A DNA stretch of 64,000 nt, taken from Rhodocyclaceae bacterium. GTDB taxonomy: Bacteria > Pseudomonadota > Gammaproteobacteria > Burkholderiales > Rhodocyclaceae. The DNA is taken from positions 124,001 through 188,000 of the forward strand of contig JAHDYG010000004.1 in the NCBI GenBank assembly GCA_023383815.1, given 5' to 3'. The notes under the pieces are model-generated. The model made no database searches. It was not told the DNA's origin and saw only the letters and a list, made by a program, of their open reading frames with translations. A program made the translations under genes and the position numbers. Positions 1 through 8,306 of this stretch are shown here, one piece after another. Numbering within the stretch: the first letter of the stretch is position 1; every line of letters begins with the position of its first letter.

Positions 1-25
1 CGGAGGCAAGACCGATCGCGCTCAT
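1..25 (-). CDS. possible 5' end of a further nos-locus gene (cut by window edge)
   Basis: An ATG on the minus strand at position 25 opens a frame reading MSAIGLAS up to the window edge, 9 bases after the stop of the small membrane protein. The position suggests the next gene of the nos transcription unit. There is no strong ribosome binding site and only eight codons are visible, so this is a guess from spacing alone. Confidence 0.25.
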
Positions 26-34
26 GCAATGCCG

Positions 35-463
35 TCAGACCGTTAGCAGCCCGGCCCATTTCAGGGCAAGGAACAGCGTTGCGCCGATCAGGAGATTCTT
101 GAAACCCACGTAGCACACCATGTCCATCAGGTTGGCCCGTCGGTAGTTGCGACCCCACCACGGACCTTCCTTGACGTAGGGCTTCGATCCCATCCGGATG
201 ATGACCTCGAACACGCTCCAGCCGAACCACCATCCGATCAGGGCGCCGGCTTCGAGACGCCCCATCGCGGCCAGGATCCAGACGATGGTTGCCGCGATCC
301 CGAGCGAGAACTCGGCCGCGACGATCGCACGGCGACGCACGAAGCCGTGATGGCTCCAGGGCCACAGATGATCCCACACTTCGGCGGCGAGCAGCACGAG
401 CGGGTTGCTCTGCCGAGCGTAGGGGGGGTCGACCGGGTCAGTCATGAATTTCGGATCGACCAT
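35..463 (-). CDS. small membrane protein downstream of nosR
   Basis: A 142-residue protein with two or three hydrophobic segments (about residues 45-70, 72-90 and 115-140) separated by a basic, aromatic loop containing KEGPWWGRNYRR. It starts 5 bases after the nosR stop with a GGAG ribosome binding site, which favours this ATG over an upstream in-frame start inside nosR. I do not recognise a named family. Conserved small inner-membrane proteins occur in nos clusters of related betaproteobacteria, so a role in maturation of, or electron supply to, N2O reductase is an inference from co-transcription only. Confidence 0.65.
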   Translation of the reverse strand: MVDPKFMTDPVDPPYARQSNPLVLLAAEVWDHLWPWSHHGFVRRRAIVAAEFSLGIAATIVWILAAMGRLEAGALIGWWFGWSVFEVIIRMGSKPYVKEGPWWGRNYRRANLMDMVCYVGFKNLLIGATLFLALKWAGLLTV

Positions 464-467
464 GATC

Positions 468-2636
468 TCATTCTCCAGCGGTGGCCGGCTTCGCTGCGTG
501 GGCGGAAACCGGAGTGATCGGAATGTAGTAGCCGTCCTTTCCAATCGGTGTCAGCGGCAGGCCGGCTTTCTGTCTGCGCTTGCGTTCCTGTGCCAGGGGC
601 GGGCAGGCATGGTCGTCGGTATAGAGGACCATGCAGTCCAGGCACAGCATGCATTCGCGGTGATCGATCCGCCCGTTGCGGTCGATTGCGAGCGAACCGC
701 AGCCGGCCGCGCAGGCGTGGCAGGTCGAGCATTCCTGCTTGCGCTTGAGCCCGAACCAGCGGAAGGTCGAAGGCATCGCGAGCGCCGCACCAAGCGGACA
801 GAGGTACTTGCAGAACGGGCGCTCCATGAAGATCGACAGCCCGAGCAGCACCGCCACGAACAGGGTGTAGGGCCAGGAGCGGTTGAAGACCCCGACCAGG
901 AAGGTGGTCTTGAACGGTTCGACTTCGGCGAGGATCTCGGCCAGGCCCATCGAGAACATCGATACCGCGAGCAGTCCGAAGAAGACCCAGTACTTGATCC
1001 ACTTCAGCCGGTCATGCATGCGCTGCGACAGCTTGAACTGGAAGCGCTTCAGGCCGATCGCCCCCGAGACCTTGTAGATCAGCTCCGAGAGCGAGCCGAA
1101 CGGGCACATCCAGCCGCAGAACAGCCCACGGCCCCACAGGAAGACCGTGACGATGATGAAGATCCAGAACAGGAAGATGAACGGGTCGGTGAGGAAGAGC
1201 TCCCAGGTCCATTTGAAGAGCAGGGCGTGGAACCAGGTCAGCACCTGGGTGATCGACGGCTGTGCCATCAGGTAGAAGCCGACGTAGCCGATGCTGATGA
1301 CCCAGGCCGTGTATTTGAACGCATTGACCGGCCACTTGTTCTTGCGCGTCGAGGCGCGCGTGAGGCGGTCGCGGTTTGCATACACGGCCGCGACCGCGAC
1401 GAGCAATGCTGCGAAGAGGCCGATCTCGAGCGCGCGCATGCGCCAGATCCGGACCCACGGTGCGGCCGCCTTCTCGATCTTCGGGCGGCCGCCTTCGAGG
1501 TACTCGGCGGCAAGCCAGTAGTCGGTGTCGAAGTTCGCGAAGCTGCGCTGCCCGGTCGCCTGATCGACCCGGTTGCCGAGAAAGGCGAGCTTCCACGGAT
1601 AGGCGCCCGAGAATCCGGTCGAGCGGATGATGAAGATCGCCGACTCGTTGAAGCTTGGCGCGCCCGGGGTGAGCACCCCATACAGATTCAGGTAGTCGAG
1701 ATCACGGAAGGTGAAGACGTCGACGTCCTGGCGCAGCAGGATCCGGTCGTACAGGCCGCCGCGCACGAAGCCCGAACCCTTGAAGGACTCCTTGCCTGCA
1801 GTGCGGATCACGAAAATGGCATGCTCGCCTTCCTTGAGGCGCTCCATCAGGCGTTGCCATCCGAGCTCGCCCAGCACCGAACGCCCGATGTCGGGTTGAT
1901 TGAGGTAGCCGAACCACAGTTCGATGAACGGCTCCTCGCCCGGCGGCAGTCCGACGTCCTCGTTGCGTACCGTGATGTTGCGCACGCTGCCCTCGGTGAC
2001 GAGCGTTGCCCAGTCAGGCTTGTGGCCGCGCTCGATGAAGCGGGCCGGAGTGCGCTGGACCGGTTCGAGAATCCCGGTCTGGCGGCCGACGGCCATGCCC
2101 GAGGTCATGATGACCTGGTTCTGCGCGACGACCGTCACGGTCGCACCGGAGATCGCATCGACACCGATCACCTGTTCTTCGGGTCGCGTGCGTCCGACCT
2201 CGATCTTGTCACCCGTGAACTGACCGAGGTACTGATCATTGAACTTGTTCAGCGCACTTTCCGGGATGCCCAGCAACAGGATCGGCTCGGAGTGCTTGAG
2301 GATCCGGATCCCGGTGAAGCGGCCTTCGTTGTTCATGCCGATCAGGGTCACGATCGGTTTGCCGGAGTATGCGGGCGTGTCGGTGATGTCCGTCGACAGC
2401 ATCACGTATCCGATCCGGTTGTCGCGTTCGTCAAAGCCTTCGACGTAGGGAGGGTGCCCCTTGCGCGTCGAGAAACGGACCGCGCCCGGGAGGACTTCGC
2501 TGCACGGCGCGTAGGCACAGAGGTCGGCGGCTGTATTCAGCTCGGGTGCGAGCTTCGCCTCGTAGGCGGACGCCAGCACCAGCGGGCTGAGCAGGCAGAG
2601 CGTGATCAGGAACAGGAAATTGCGTAGGACGTGCAT
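468..2636 (-). CDS. nosR: NosR, membrane flavo-iron-sulfur protein for N2O reduction
   Basis: NosR-type protein of 722 residues, needed for nos expression and thought to deliver electrons from the quinone pool to periplasmic NosZ. Visible features in order: an N-terminal signal/anchor (residues 1-23); a periplasmic FMN-binding domain with the flavinylation motif SGATVT near residue 166; several membrane spans from about residue 400 to 640; two cytoplasmic CxxxCP motifs (LFCGWMCP and FCKYLCP); and a C-terminal double [4Fe-4S] ferredoxin domain with the spacing CSTCHACAAGC and CMLCLDC. Length is normal for the family. It lies downstream of nosZ, the reverse of the nosRZ order in Pseudomonas, and is separated from it by two hairpins, so it may be transcribed at a lower level than nosZ. 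Confidence 0.96.
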   Translation of the reverse strand: MHVLRNFLFLITLCLLSPLVLASAYEAKLAPELNTAADLCAYAPCSEVLPGAVRFSTRKGHPPYVEGFDERDNRIGYVMLSTDITDTPAYSGKPIVTLIGMNNEGRFTGIRILKHSEPILLLGIPESALNKFNDQYLGQFTGDKIEVGRTRPEEQVIGVDAISGATVTVVAQNQVIMTSGMAVGRQTGILEPVQRTPARFIERGHKPDWATLVTEGSVRNITVRNEDVGLPPGEEPFIELWFGYLNQPDIGRSVLGELGWQRLMERLKEGEHAIFVIRTAGKESFKGSGFVRGGLYDRILLRQDVDVFTFRDLDYLNLYGVLTPGAPSFNESAIFIIRSTGFSGAYPWKLAFLGNRVDQATGQRSFANFDTDYWLAAEYLEGGRPKIEKAAAPWVRIWRMRALEIGLFAALLVAVAAVYANRDRLTRASTRKNKWPVNAFKYTAWVISIGYVGFYLMAQPSITQVLTWFHALLFKWTWELFLTDPFIFLFWIFIIVTVFLWGRGLFCGWMCPFGSLSELIYKVSGAIGLKRFQFKLSQRMHDRLKWIKYWVFFGLLAVSMFSMGLAEILAEVEPFKTTFLVGVFNRSWPYTLFVAVLLGLSIFMERPFCKYLCPLGAALAMPSTFRWFGLKRKQECSTCHACAAGCGSLAIDRNGRIDHRECMLCLDCMVLYTDDHACPPLAQERKRRQKAGLPLTPIGKDGYYIPITPVSAHAAKPATAGE

Positions 2637-2785
2637 GGAAAATCAGAGCTCAGGACGGTCATTCCTCAATGTCCGGAGACTACACGGATGGCCCGAATCG
2701 ATACTTGTCTGGGGTCAAGGTGGTCCGGACGCGGCTTGTGGAGCCACGATTAGAAAATCATCGAGTACTGAACAATGTGGCCAAA

Positions 2786-2809
2786 AACAAGGGGCTTGCG
2801 CCCCTTGTT
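2786..2809 (-). terminator. intrinsic terminator between nosZ and nosR
   Basis: A perfect 10-bp stem (AACAAGGGGC with GCCCCTTGTT) and a 4-nt loop. Read on the minus strand it is followed directly by a run of T (stem end TTGTT then TTT). It sits after the nosZ stop and before nosR, so it should terminate or attenuate nosZ transcripts. Confidence 0.75.
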
Positions 2810-2820
2810 CCGTGCATTGC

Positions 2821-2851
2821 CGGATTGCCTGCGCATGTGCCAGGCAATCCG
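2821..2851. repeat. second hairpin in the nosZ-nosR gap
   Basis: A perfect 11-bp inverted repeat, CGGATTGCCTG and its complement, around a 9-nt loop. It lies 39 bases after the nosZ stop and just before the T-tailed terminator. It has no T-run of its own. It could protect the 3' end of the nosZ mRNA or act together with the next hairpin. Confidence 0.6.
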
Positions 2852-2889
2852 CCGACGGCCCGGTCACGCCAGGCCGCAGGCGTACATCA

Positions 2890-4803
2890 TCAGGCTTCGA
2901 CGATCATCCGGCCACGCATCTCGAGGTGCAGCGCGTGGCAGAAGTGCGTGCAGTAGTACCAGAACACGCCCGGCTTGTCGGCCTTGAACGTGACCGACTT
3001 GGTCTCCTGCGGATTCACGATGAAGTTGATGTTGTGGTCCGGCAGGGCGAATCCGTGGGTCAGGTCTTCGATCCGGTCGAGGTTGGTCAGGATCAGCGTG
3101 ACTTCGTCGCCAACCTTGAGCTTGAACTCGCGCGGCTCGAACGCGGGCGCGTAGGAGGCCATCTTCACGGTCACCTTGTTGCCGTTGCGCGTCACGCCCG
3201 CATCTTCAACCTTGGTGACGGCCAGCGGGAATTCCTCGTGCTGGTAGATCGGCTTCGGCGACAGCAGTTCGCGGCGGAACATGATGAAGTCGTGCGGCTC
3301 CGGACGCACCGGGTGATCGGCCACCAGCACCATCTTCTCGCCGGAGATGTCGATCAGCTGCTCGTTCTCGGCATGCATCGGGCCGACCGGCAGGTAGCGG
3401 TCCTTCGAGAACTTGCAGCCCACGGCGAGCCATTTGCCGTCGGCGAACATGGTCTCCGACTGCGTCGCGTTGATGTGGCCAGGCTGATAATGGACGTCCA
3501 GGCGATCGACCACGTATTGCGACTTCGTGTCCCCGGCGTGGAACTTGATCGCAGCGTCCACGTTCCACTTCACGACCTGGCTGTCGAGGAAGAGCGTGGT
3601 GTAGGCGTTGCCGCGGCCATCGAAGGCGGTGTGCAGGGGGCCGAGGCCGAGTTCGACTTCAGCGACGATAGCCTTGTCGATGTCGGCCATCTTGCCGTCG
3701 AACCACTCGAGCACCTTGGTCAGCTCGATGACGGTCGCGGTCGGCGACAGCTTGCCGGCGCAGATGAAGTACTTGCCGTCCGGGCTCGCATTGACCCCGT
3801 GCGGGTTCTTCGGGACGCTTACATAGCCGACCAGGGCGGTCTTGGGGTCCTTGTTGGACGCCTTGGTGCCGTCGACCACGGGCACCTTGGAGGCGCCGTA
3901 GGTCTTGAATTTGCCGGCTTTCACCGCCGCTTCGATGCGGGCGATGTTGAAGAAGATGCACGAATCGCGCTCGGCCGACATCATGTCCTCGAAGCGCGCA
4001 CCCATTTCGGTGTTGTACTGGTTCGAGGCGGCGAGCTTGCCGTCGAAGGAGGTCGCAACGAGGTCGCAGTTGCCGTCGATCAGCACCTGCCAGCGCACTT
4101 CCATCGTTTCGGCATCGACGCACGAGAACAGCGAACGATACTGGGTGTGGTCTTCGGTGCCGACATTGGGCAGCGGGATCGAGAACTCGCCGCCGCAGAA
4201 CACGCGCGTCGTGTAGTTGACCTTCGGGTCGACCGGGTCGCGCTTGTCCGGGAAGATGCCGTGGAAGCCCTGGACGTTCGGCAGCTTCGTGATCTTGTCG
4301 CAGATGAAATAGTCGAGGCGGATCCGGGCGATGCGCGAGTTGATCTTGTCGTTGATCCAGGCGTAGCGGCCGTCGTAGTTGCCGTCCTTGTACGAGGCGT
4401 GCGTGTGGTGCGTGTCGCCGACGGTGAACTCCAGGCTGCCGTCGGGCTTGGTACCCATGACTGCCTTCGATTCATTGGTGATGCCCCAGCCGATCAGTGC
4501 ATCGGGCGTGAAGCACGGGACGCGGAGCAGTTCGCGTCCGGACGGAATGCCGAGCACGCGGAAGTCGCCGGTGTGGCCGCCGCTCCACAGGCCGTAGTAC
4601 TCATCGAGCTCGCCCGGCTTCAGGTGCACCTTCGAGGCCGAATCCGAAGCGGCTGCGTGGGCCGTGGTCGTGGCTGCCGGCGAAAGGGAGAGGCCTGCCG
4701 CGAGGCCGGCGCCCGAAAGGCCGGCGAGTGCGGTGGTATTGAGGAACTTGCGGCGCGCAGGGTTCTGCGCGAGCTCTTGCGACTTGCTCTGGTCTTGACT
4801 CAT
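2890..4803 (-). CDS. nosZ: nitrous oxide reductase NosZ (Tat-exported)
   Basis: Nitrous oxide reductase of 637 residues, the periplasmic copper enzyme that reduces N2O to N2. The N-terminus carries a long Tat signal with ARRKFLN followed by an Ala/Gly-rich hydrophobic stretch, as in the Tat-dependent (clade I) enzymes. The seven-bladed CuZ domain is followed by a C-terminal cupredoxin domain with the CuA motif: Cys618, Cys622, His626 and Met629, the same numbering as the Pseudomonas stutzeri enzyme. Position 620, Trp in that enzyme, is His here. A spaced ribosome binding site precedes the ATG. The upstream region, shared with the divergent regBA genes, holds two RegA-type palindromes. Confidence 0.98.
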   Translation of the reverse strand: MSQDQSKSQELAQNPARRKFLNTTALAGLSGAGLAAGLSLSPAATTTAHAAASDSASKVHLKPGELDEYYGLWSGGHTGDFRVLGIPSGRELLRVPCFTPDALIGWGITNESKAVMGTKPDGSLEFTVGDTHHTHASYKDGNYDGRYAWINDKINSRIARIRLDYFICDKITKLPNVQGFHGIFPDKRDPVDPKVNYTTRVFCGGEFSIPLPNVGTEDHTQYRSLFSCVDAETMEVRWQVLIDGNCDLVATSFDGKLAASNQYNTEMGARFEDMMSAERDSCIFFNIARIEAAVKAGKFKTYGASKVPVVDGTKASNKDPKTALVGYVSVPKNPHGVNASPDGKYFICAGKLSPTATVIELTKVLEWFDGKMADIDKAIVAEVELGLGPLHTAFDGRGNAYTTLFLDSQVVKWNVDAAIKFHAGDTKSQYVVDRLDVHYQPGHINATQSETMFADGKWLAVGCKFSKDRYLPVGPMHAENEQLIDISGEKMVLVADHPVRPEPHDFIMFRRELLSPKPIYQHEEFPLAVTKVEDAGVTRNGNKVTVKMASYAPAFEPREFKLKVGDEVTLILTNLDRIEDLTHGFALPDHNINFIVNPQETKSVTFKADKPGVFWYYCTHFCHALHLEMRGRMIVEA

Positions 4804-5137
4804 GGTGAACTCCCTTCTAACAGGTGATCGGTCATCGCGGGCCGGATTCCAGCTCTGTGTCTGGTCGAGTCCGGCCGGTACTCTTGTTCGGGGTTGCGAC
4901 CTTTTGTCGCTGCGACCTTTTGTCGCACCGGCAATCTACGCGGAAGCGGATGTCGAAATCCTTGATCTTTGGTAAAGAAATCTTGCGCAGATGGACGGTC
5001 TTGCGTCCCGCGAACGCCCATTGCCGCTGACATGCGCGCGTATGCGACGGATGTGGGTCGGCCGCGCAGCGCATTCCGGGCGGACCGGCAGCGCAGGTGC
5101 CTCGCCAAGCGGGCCCGGGCTGTCCGATAATCGCGCC
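4804..5137. other. divergent intergenic region between nosZ and regB
   Basis: A 334-bp gap with no convincing gene. Near its middle it contains a perfect 16-bp tandem repeat (4895-4926). A single FNR-like half site (TTGAT at 4962-4966 on the plus strand) lacks a convincing second half. No clear sigma-70 promoter could be assigned on either strand. The remaining sequence, 4980-5137, is GC-rich with no feature I can name. Confidence 0.6.
4895..4926. promoter_or_regulatory. two tandem RegA/PrrA-type boxes
   Basis: The 16-mer TGCGACCTTTTGTCGC occurs twice without a gap. Each copy holds a perfect palindrome GCGAC-N5-GTCGC (4896-4910 and 4912-4926). The RegA/PrrA/RegR family recognises GCGNC and GNCGC half sites with a variable spacer, and these copies fit without mismatch. 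They lie 92-123 bp upstream of nosZ and about 210 bp upstream of the regB-like gene, so they could serve nosZ activation and autoregulation together. Family assignment of the site is from memory; the repeat itself is directly visible. Confidence 0.7.
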
Positions 5138-6412
5138 ATGTCTTCACTCGCGCGAACCCAGATTCCCATTCCCTCCGGACTCGTCGGGGCGCATCTGCGA
5201 CGCCTCGTCATGCTGCGCTGGATCTCGGTCGGTGCCATGCTGCTTGCGGCGCTCGCACTGCCGCGCGTGCTGGGGCTGGTGGTCTGGATCGGGCCCCTGC
5301 TGGCGGCGGCCTTCGCGCTGGCGGCGGCCAACCTGTTTGCGCTCGCGTGGTTGAGGTTGCGTCCGGAACCGCGGCCGGTCGTGCTCTTCGTCCATCTGCT
5401 GATCGATGTCCTGGGGTGGAGCGTGTTCCTGTACTTCGCCGGAGGCGCTTCGAATCCCTTGATTTCGATGCTGCTTCCGGTCGTCGCGATCGGAGCGGCC
5501 GTGCTGCCGGGCGCCCAGGCCTGGGTGCTCGCCGCGCTGGCGATGGGCTCGTATTCGCTTCTGTGGCGCTTCAGCCATCCGATCCGCCTCGAGGATGCGG
5601 CGATGGGCGCACACTGGCACCTCTCCGGGATGTGGCTCACCTTCGTCGTGTCGGCCTGCCTGATCACCGCCTTCGTCGTGCGCATGACGGCGGCCTTGCG
5701 TGCACGCGATCGCGACCTGGCCGATGCGCGTGAGGCGAGGGCACGTGACGAGCGTATCGTGGCACTGGGCAATCTCGCTGCCGGTGCTGCGCACAGTCTC
5801 GGAACGCCGCTGGGAACCCTGCGCATCCTCGTCGATGAACTGGCGCGCGGTGAGAATGTGGATGCAGAGACGCGCAGCGACCTCGATCTCATGCGCGAGC
5901 AGATCGAGCACTGCAAGCAGACGCTGGCGGCGCTGACTGCGCGCGCCGGAAATCTGAGGGCGGAAGGCGGCCGACCGGTCGCGGCCGATGCCTGGCTCCG
6001 ATCGGTGGTGGGAGACTGGCAGGTACAGCGCCCACATGTGCATGCGGTCCTCGATGTGGATCCCGCGCTGGAAGCCGTCACCATCGTGGCCGACGATACG
6101 CTGGCCCAGACCCTGCATACGCTGGTCAATAACGCGGCCGACGCGAGTCCGGACGAAGTGGGGATCGGCGCCGGGCTTGCCGATGGCTGGCTGCGCATCG
6201 AGGTGCTCGACCGCGGCCCGGGAATACCGGCCGATCTGCGCGAAACACTTGGCAGCGCTCCGGTCGAGGACCGTCCCGCGGGGATGGGGATCGGGCTCTT
6301 CCTTGCCCGTGCCGCACTGAATCGCCACGATGGGCGCCTGTCGTTTCTCCCGCGTTCCGGGGGTGGAACGATTGCCCGGATCGAACTGCCGCTGGAAAGG
6401 ATCACGCCGTGA
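5138..6412 (+). CDS. regB: RegB/PrrB-type redox-sensing histidine kinase
   Basis: A 424-residue membrane histidine kinase of the RegB/PrrB/ActS/RoxS group, which senses quinone pool redox state and phosphorylates RegA. About six hydrophobic segments fill residues 23-185. GGASNPL (102-108) corresponds to the GGxxNPF quinone-binding segment of RegB. The H-box GAAHSLGTPLGTL places the phosphorylated His at 219, and Cys259 lies exactly 40 residues later, the spacing of the redox-active Cys265 from His225 in Rhodobacter capsulatus RegB. An HATPase domain with GMGIGLFLA ends the protein. The chosen ATG lies before the first hydrophobic segment. Its stop overlaps the GTG start of the regulator gene. 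Confidence 0.9.
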   Translation: MSSLARTQIPIPSGLVGAHLRRLVMLRWISVGAMLLAALALPRVLGLVVWIGPLLAAAFALAAANLFALAWLRLRPEPRPVVLFVHLLIDVLGWSVFLYFAGGASNPLISMLLPVVAIGAAVLPGAQAWVLAALAMGSYSLLWRFSHPIRLEDAAMGAHWHLSGMWLTFVVSACLITAFVVRMTAALRARDRDLADAREARARDERIVALGNLAAGAAHSLGTPLGTLRILVDELARGENVDAETRSDLDLMREQIEHCKQTLAALTARAGNLRAEGGRPVAADAWLRSVVGDWQVQRPHVHAVLDVDPALEAVTIVADDTLAQTLHTLVNNAADASPDEVGIGAGLADGWLRIEVLDRGPGIPADLRETLGSAPVEDRPAGMGIGLFLARAALNRHDGRLSFLPRSGGGTIARIELPLERITP

Positions 6413-6963
6413 ACGAGACGCTCCCCGAAGAACTGCAGCCGGTCCTGCTGCTGGTCGACGATGACCCTGCCTTCAACCGGGTGCTGGCCCGTGCGCTGCG
6501 CCAGCGGGGGTTTGCCGTGCACGGTGCGCAGACCTCCGAAGAGGCGCTCGCGCTCGCGCGCCAGCATGAGCCCGAGTTCGTCGTGCTGGATCTCAACCTT
6601 GCAGGCGAGTCCGGGCTGCGCCTGATCGAGCCCTTGCTGGGCGCCAACCCCGATGCCCGGATCCTCGTCCTTACCGGCTATGCGAGCATCACGACCGCAG
6701 TGGATGCGATCAAGCTCGGTGCGGTGCAGTATCTTGCGAAGCCGGTCGAGGTGGATGCGATCGTCAAGGCGCTGATGGTGACCGAGGTCGTCATCGACGA
6801 TGCTGCGCCGGGTGAGCCGATGTCGGTCGACCGGCTCGAATGGGAGCACGTGCAGCGCGTGCTGGCCGAACATGAGGGAAACATCTCGGCGACTGCGCGG
6901 GCGCTGAAGATGCACCGCCGGACGCTGCAGCGCAAGCTTGCGAAGCGGCCCGTGCGCGCGTGA
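6409..6963 (+). CDS. regA: RegA/PrrA-type response regulator
   Basis: A 184-residue response regulator matching the short RegA/PrrA/ActR/RoxR architecture: receiver domain with acidic triad DDDP (17-20), phosphoacceptor Asp61 and Lys111, a linker, then a Fis-type helix-turn-helix at residues 135-180 ending HRRTLQRKLAKR. It starts with GTG inside the regB stop (GTGA), so the pair is translationally coupled. The family controls respiration, photosynthesis, nitrogen fixation and denitrification in response to redox state. The adjacent nosZ gene with matching operator palindromes suggests N2O reduction is a direct target here. Confidence 0.92.
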   Translation: MNETLPEELQPVLLLVDDDPAFNRVLARALRQRGFAVHGAQTSEEALALARQHEPEFVVLDLNLAGESGLRLIEPLLGANPDARILVLTGYASITTAVDAIKLGAVQYLAKPVEVDAIVKALMVTEVVIDDAAPGEPMSVDRLEWEHVQRVLAEHEGNISATARALKMHRRTLQRKLAKRPVRA

Positions 6964-6977
6964 GCGCTGCTGGCGGT

Positions 6978-8303
<1,326 letters not shown>

Positions 8304-8306
8304 GTT

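Noticed and set aside
444-2627. Long plus-strand open frame opposite nosR
   Set aside because: Antisense shadow of a GC-rich gene: Arg/Glu/Asp-rich, no domain, while the minus-strand frame has all NosR motifs. The same holds for long frames opposite nosZ (2602-4827), dctB/dctD (7605-9872), the TRAP permease (11047-12750) and the SLC13 genes.
4962-4975. FNR/DNR-type box upstream of nosZ (TTGAT-N4-GGTAA)
   Set aside because: Only one half site is good; the second keeps too few of the ATCAA positions. It may still matter, but the sequence does not support a call.
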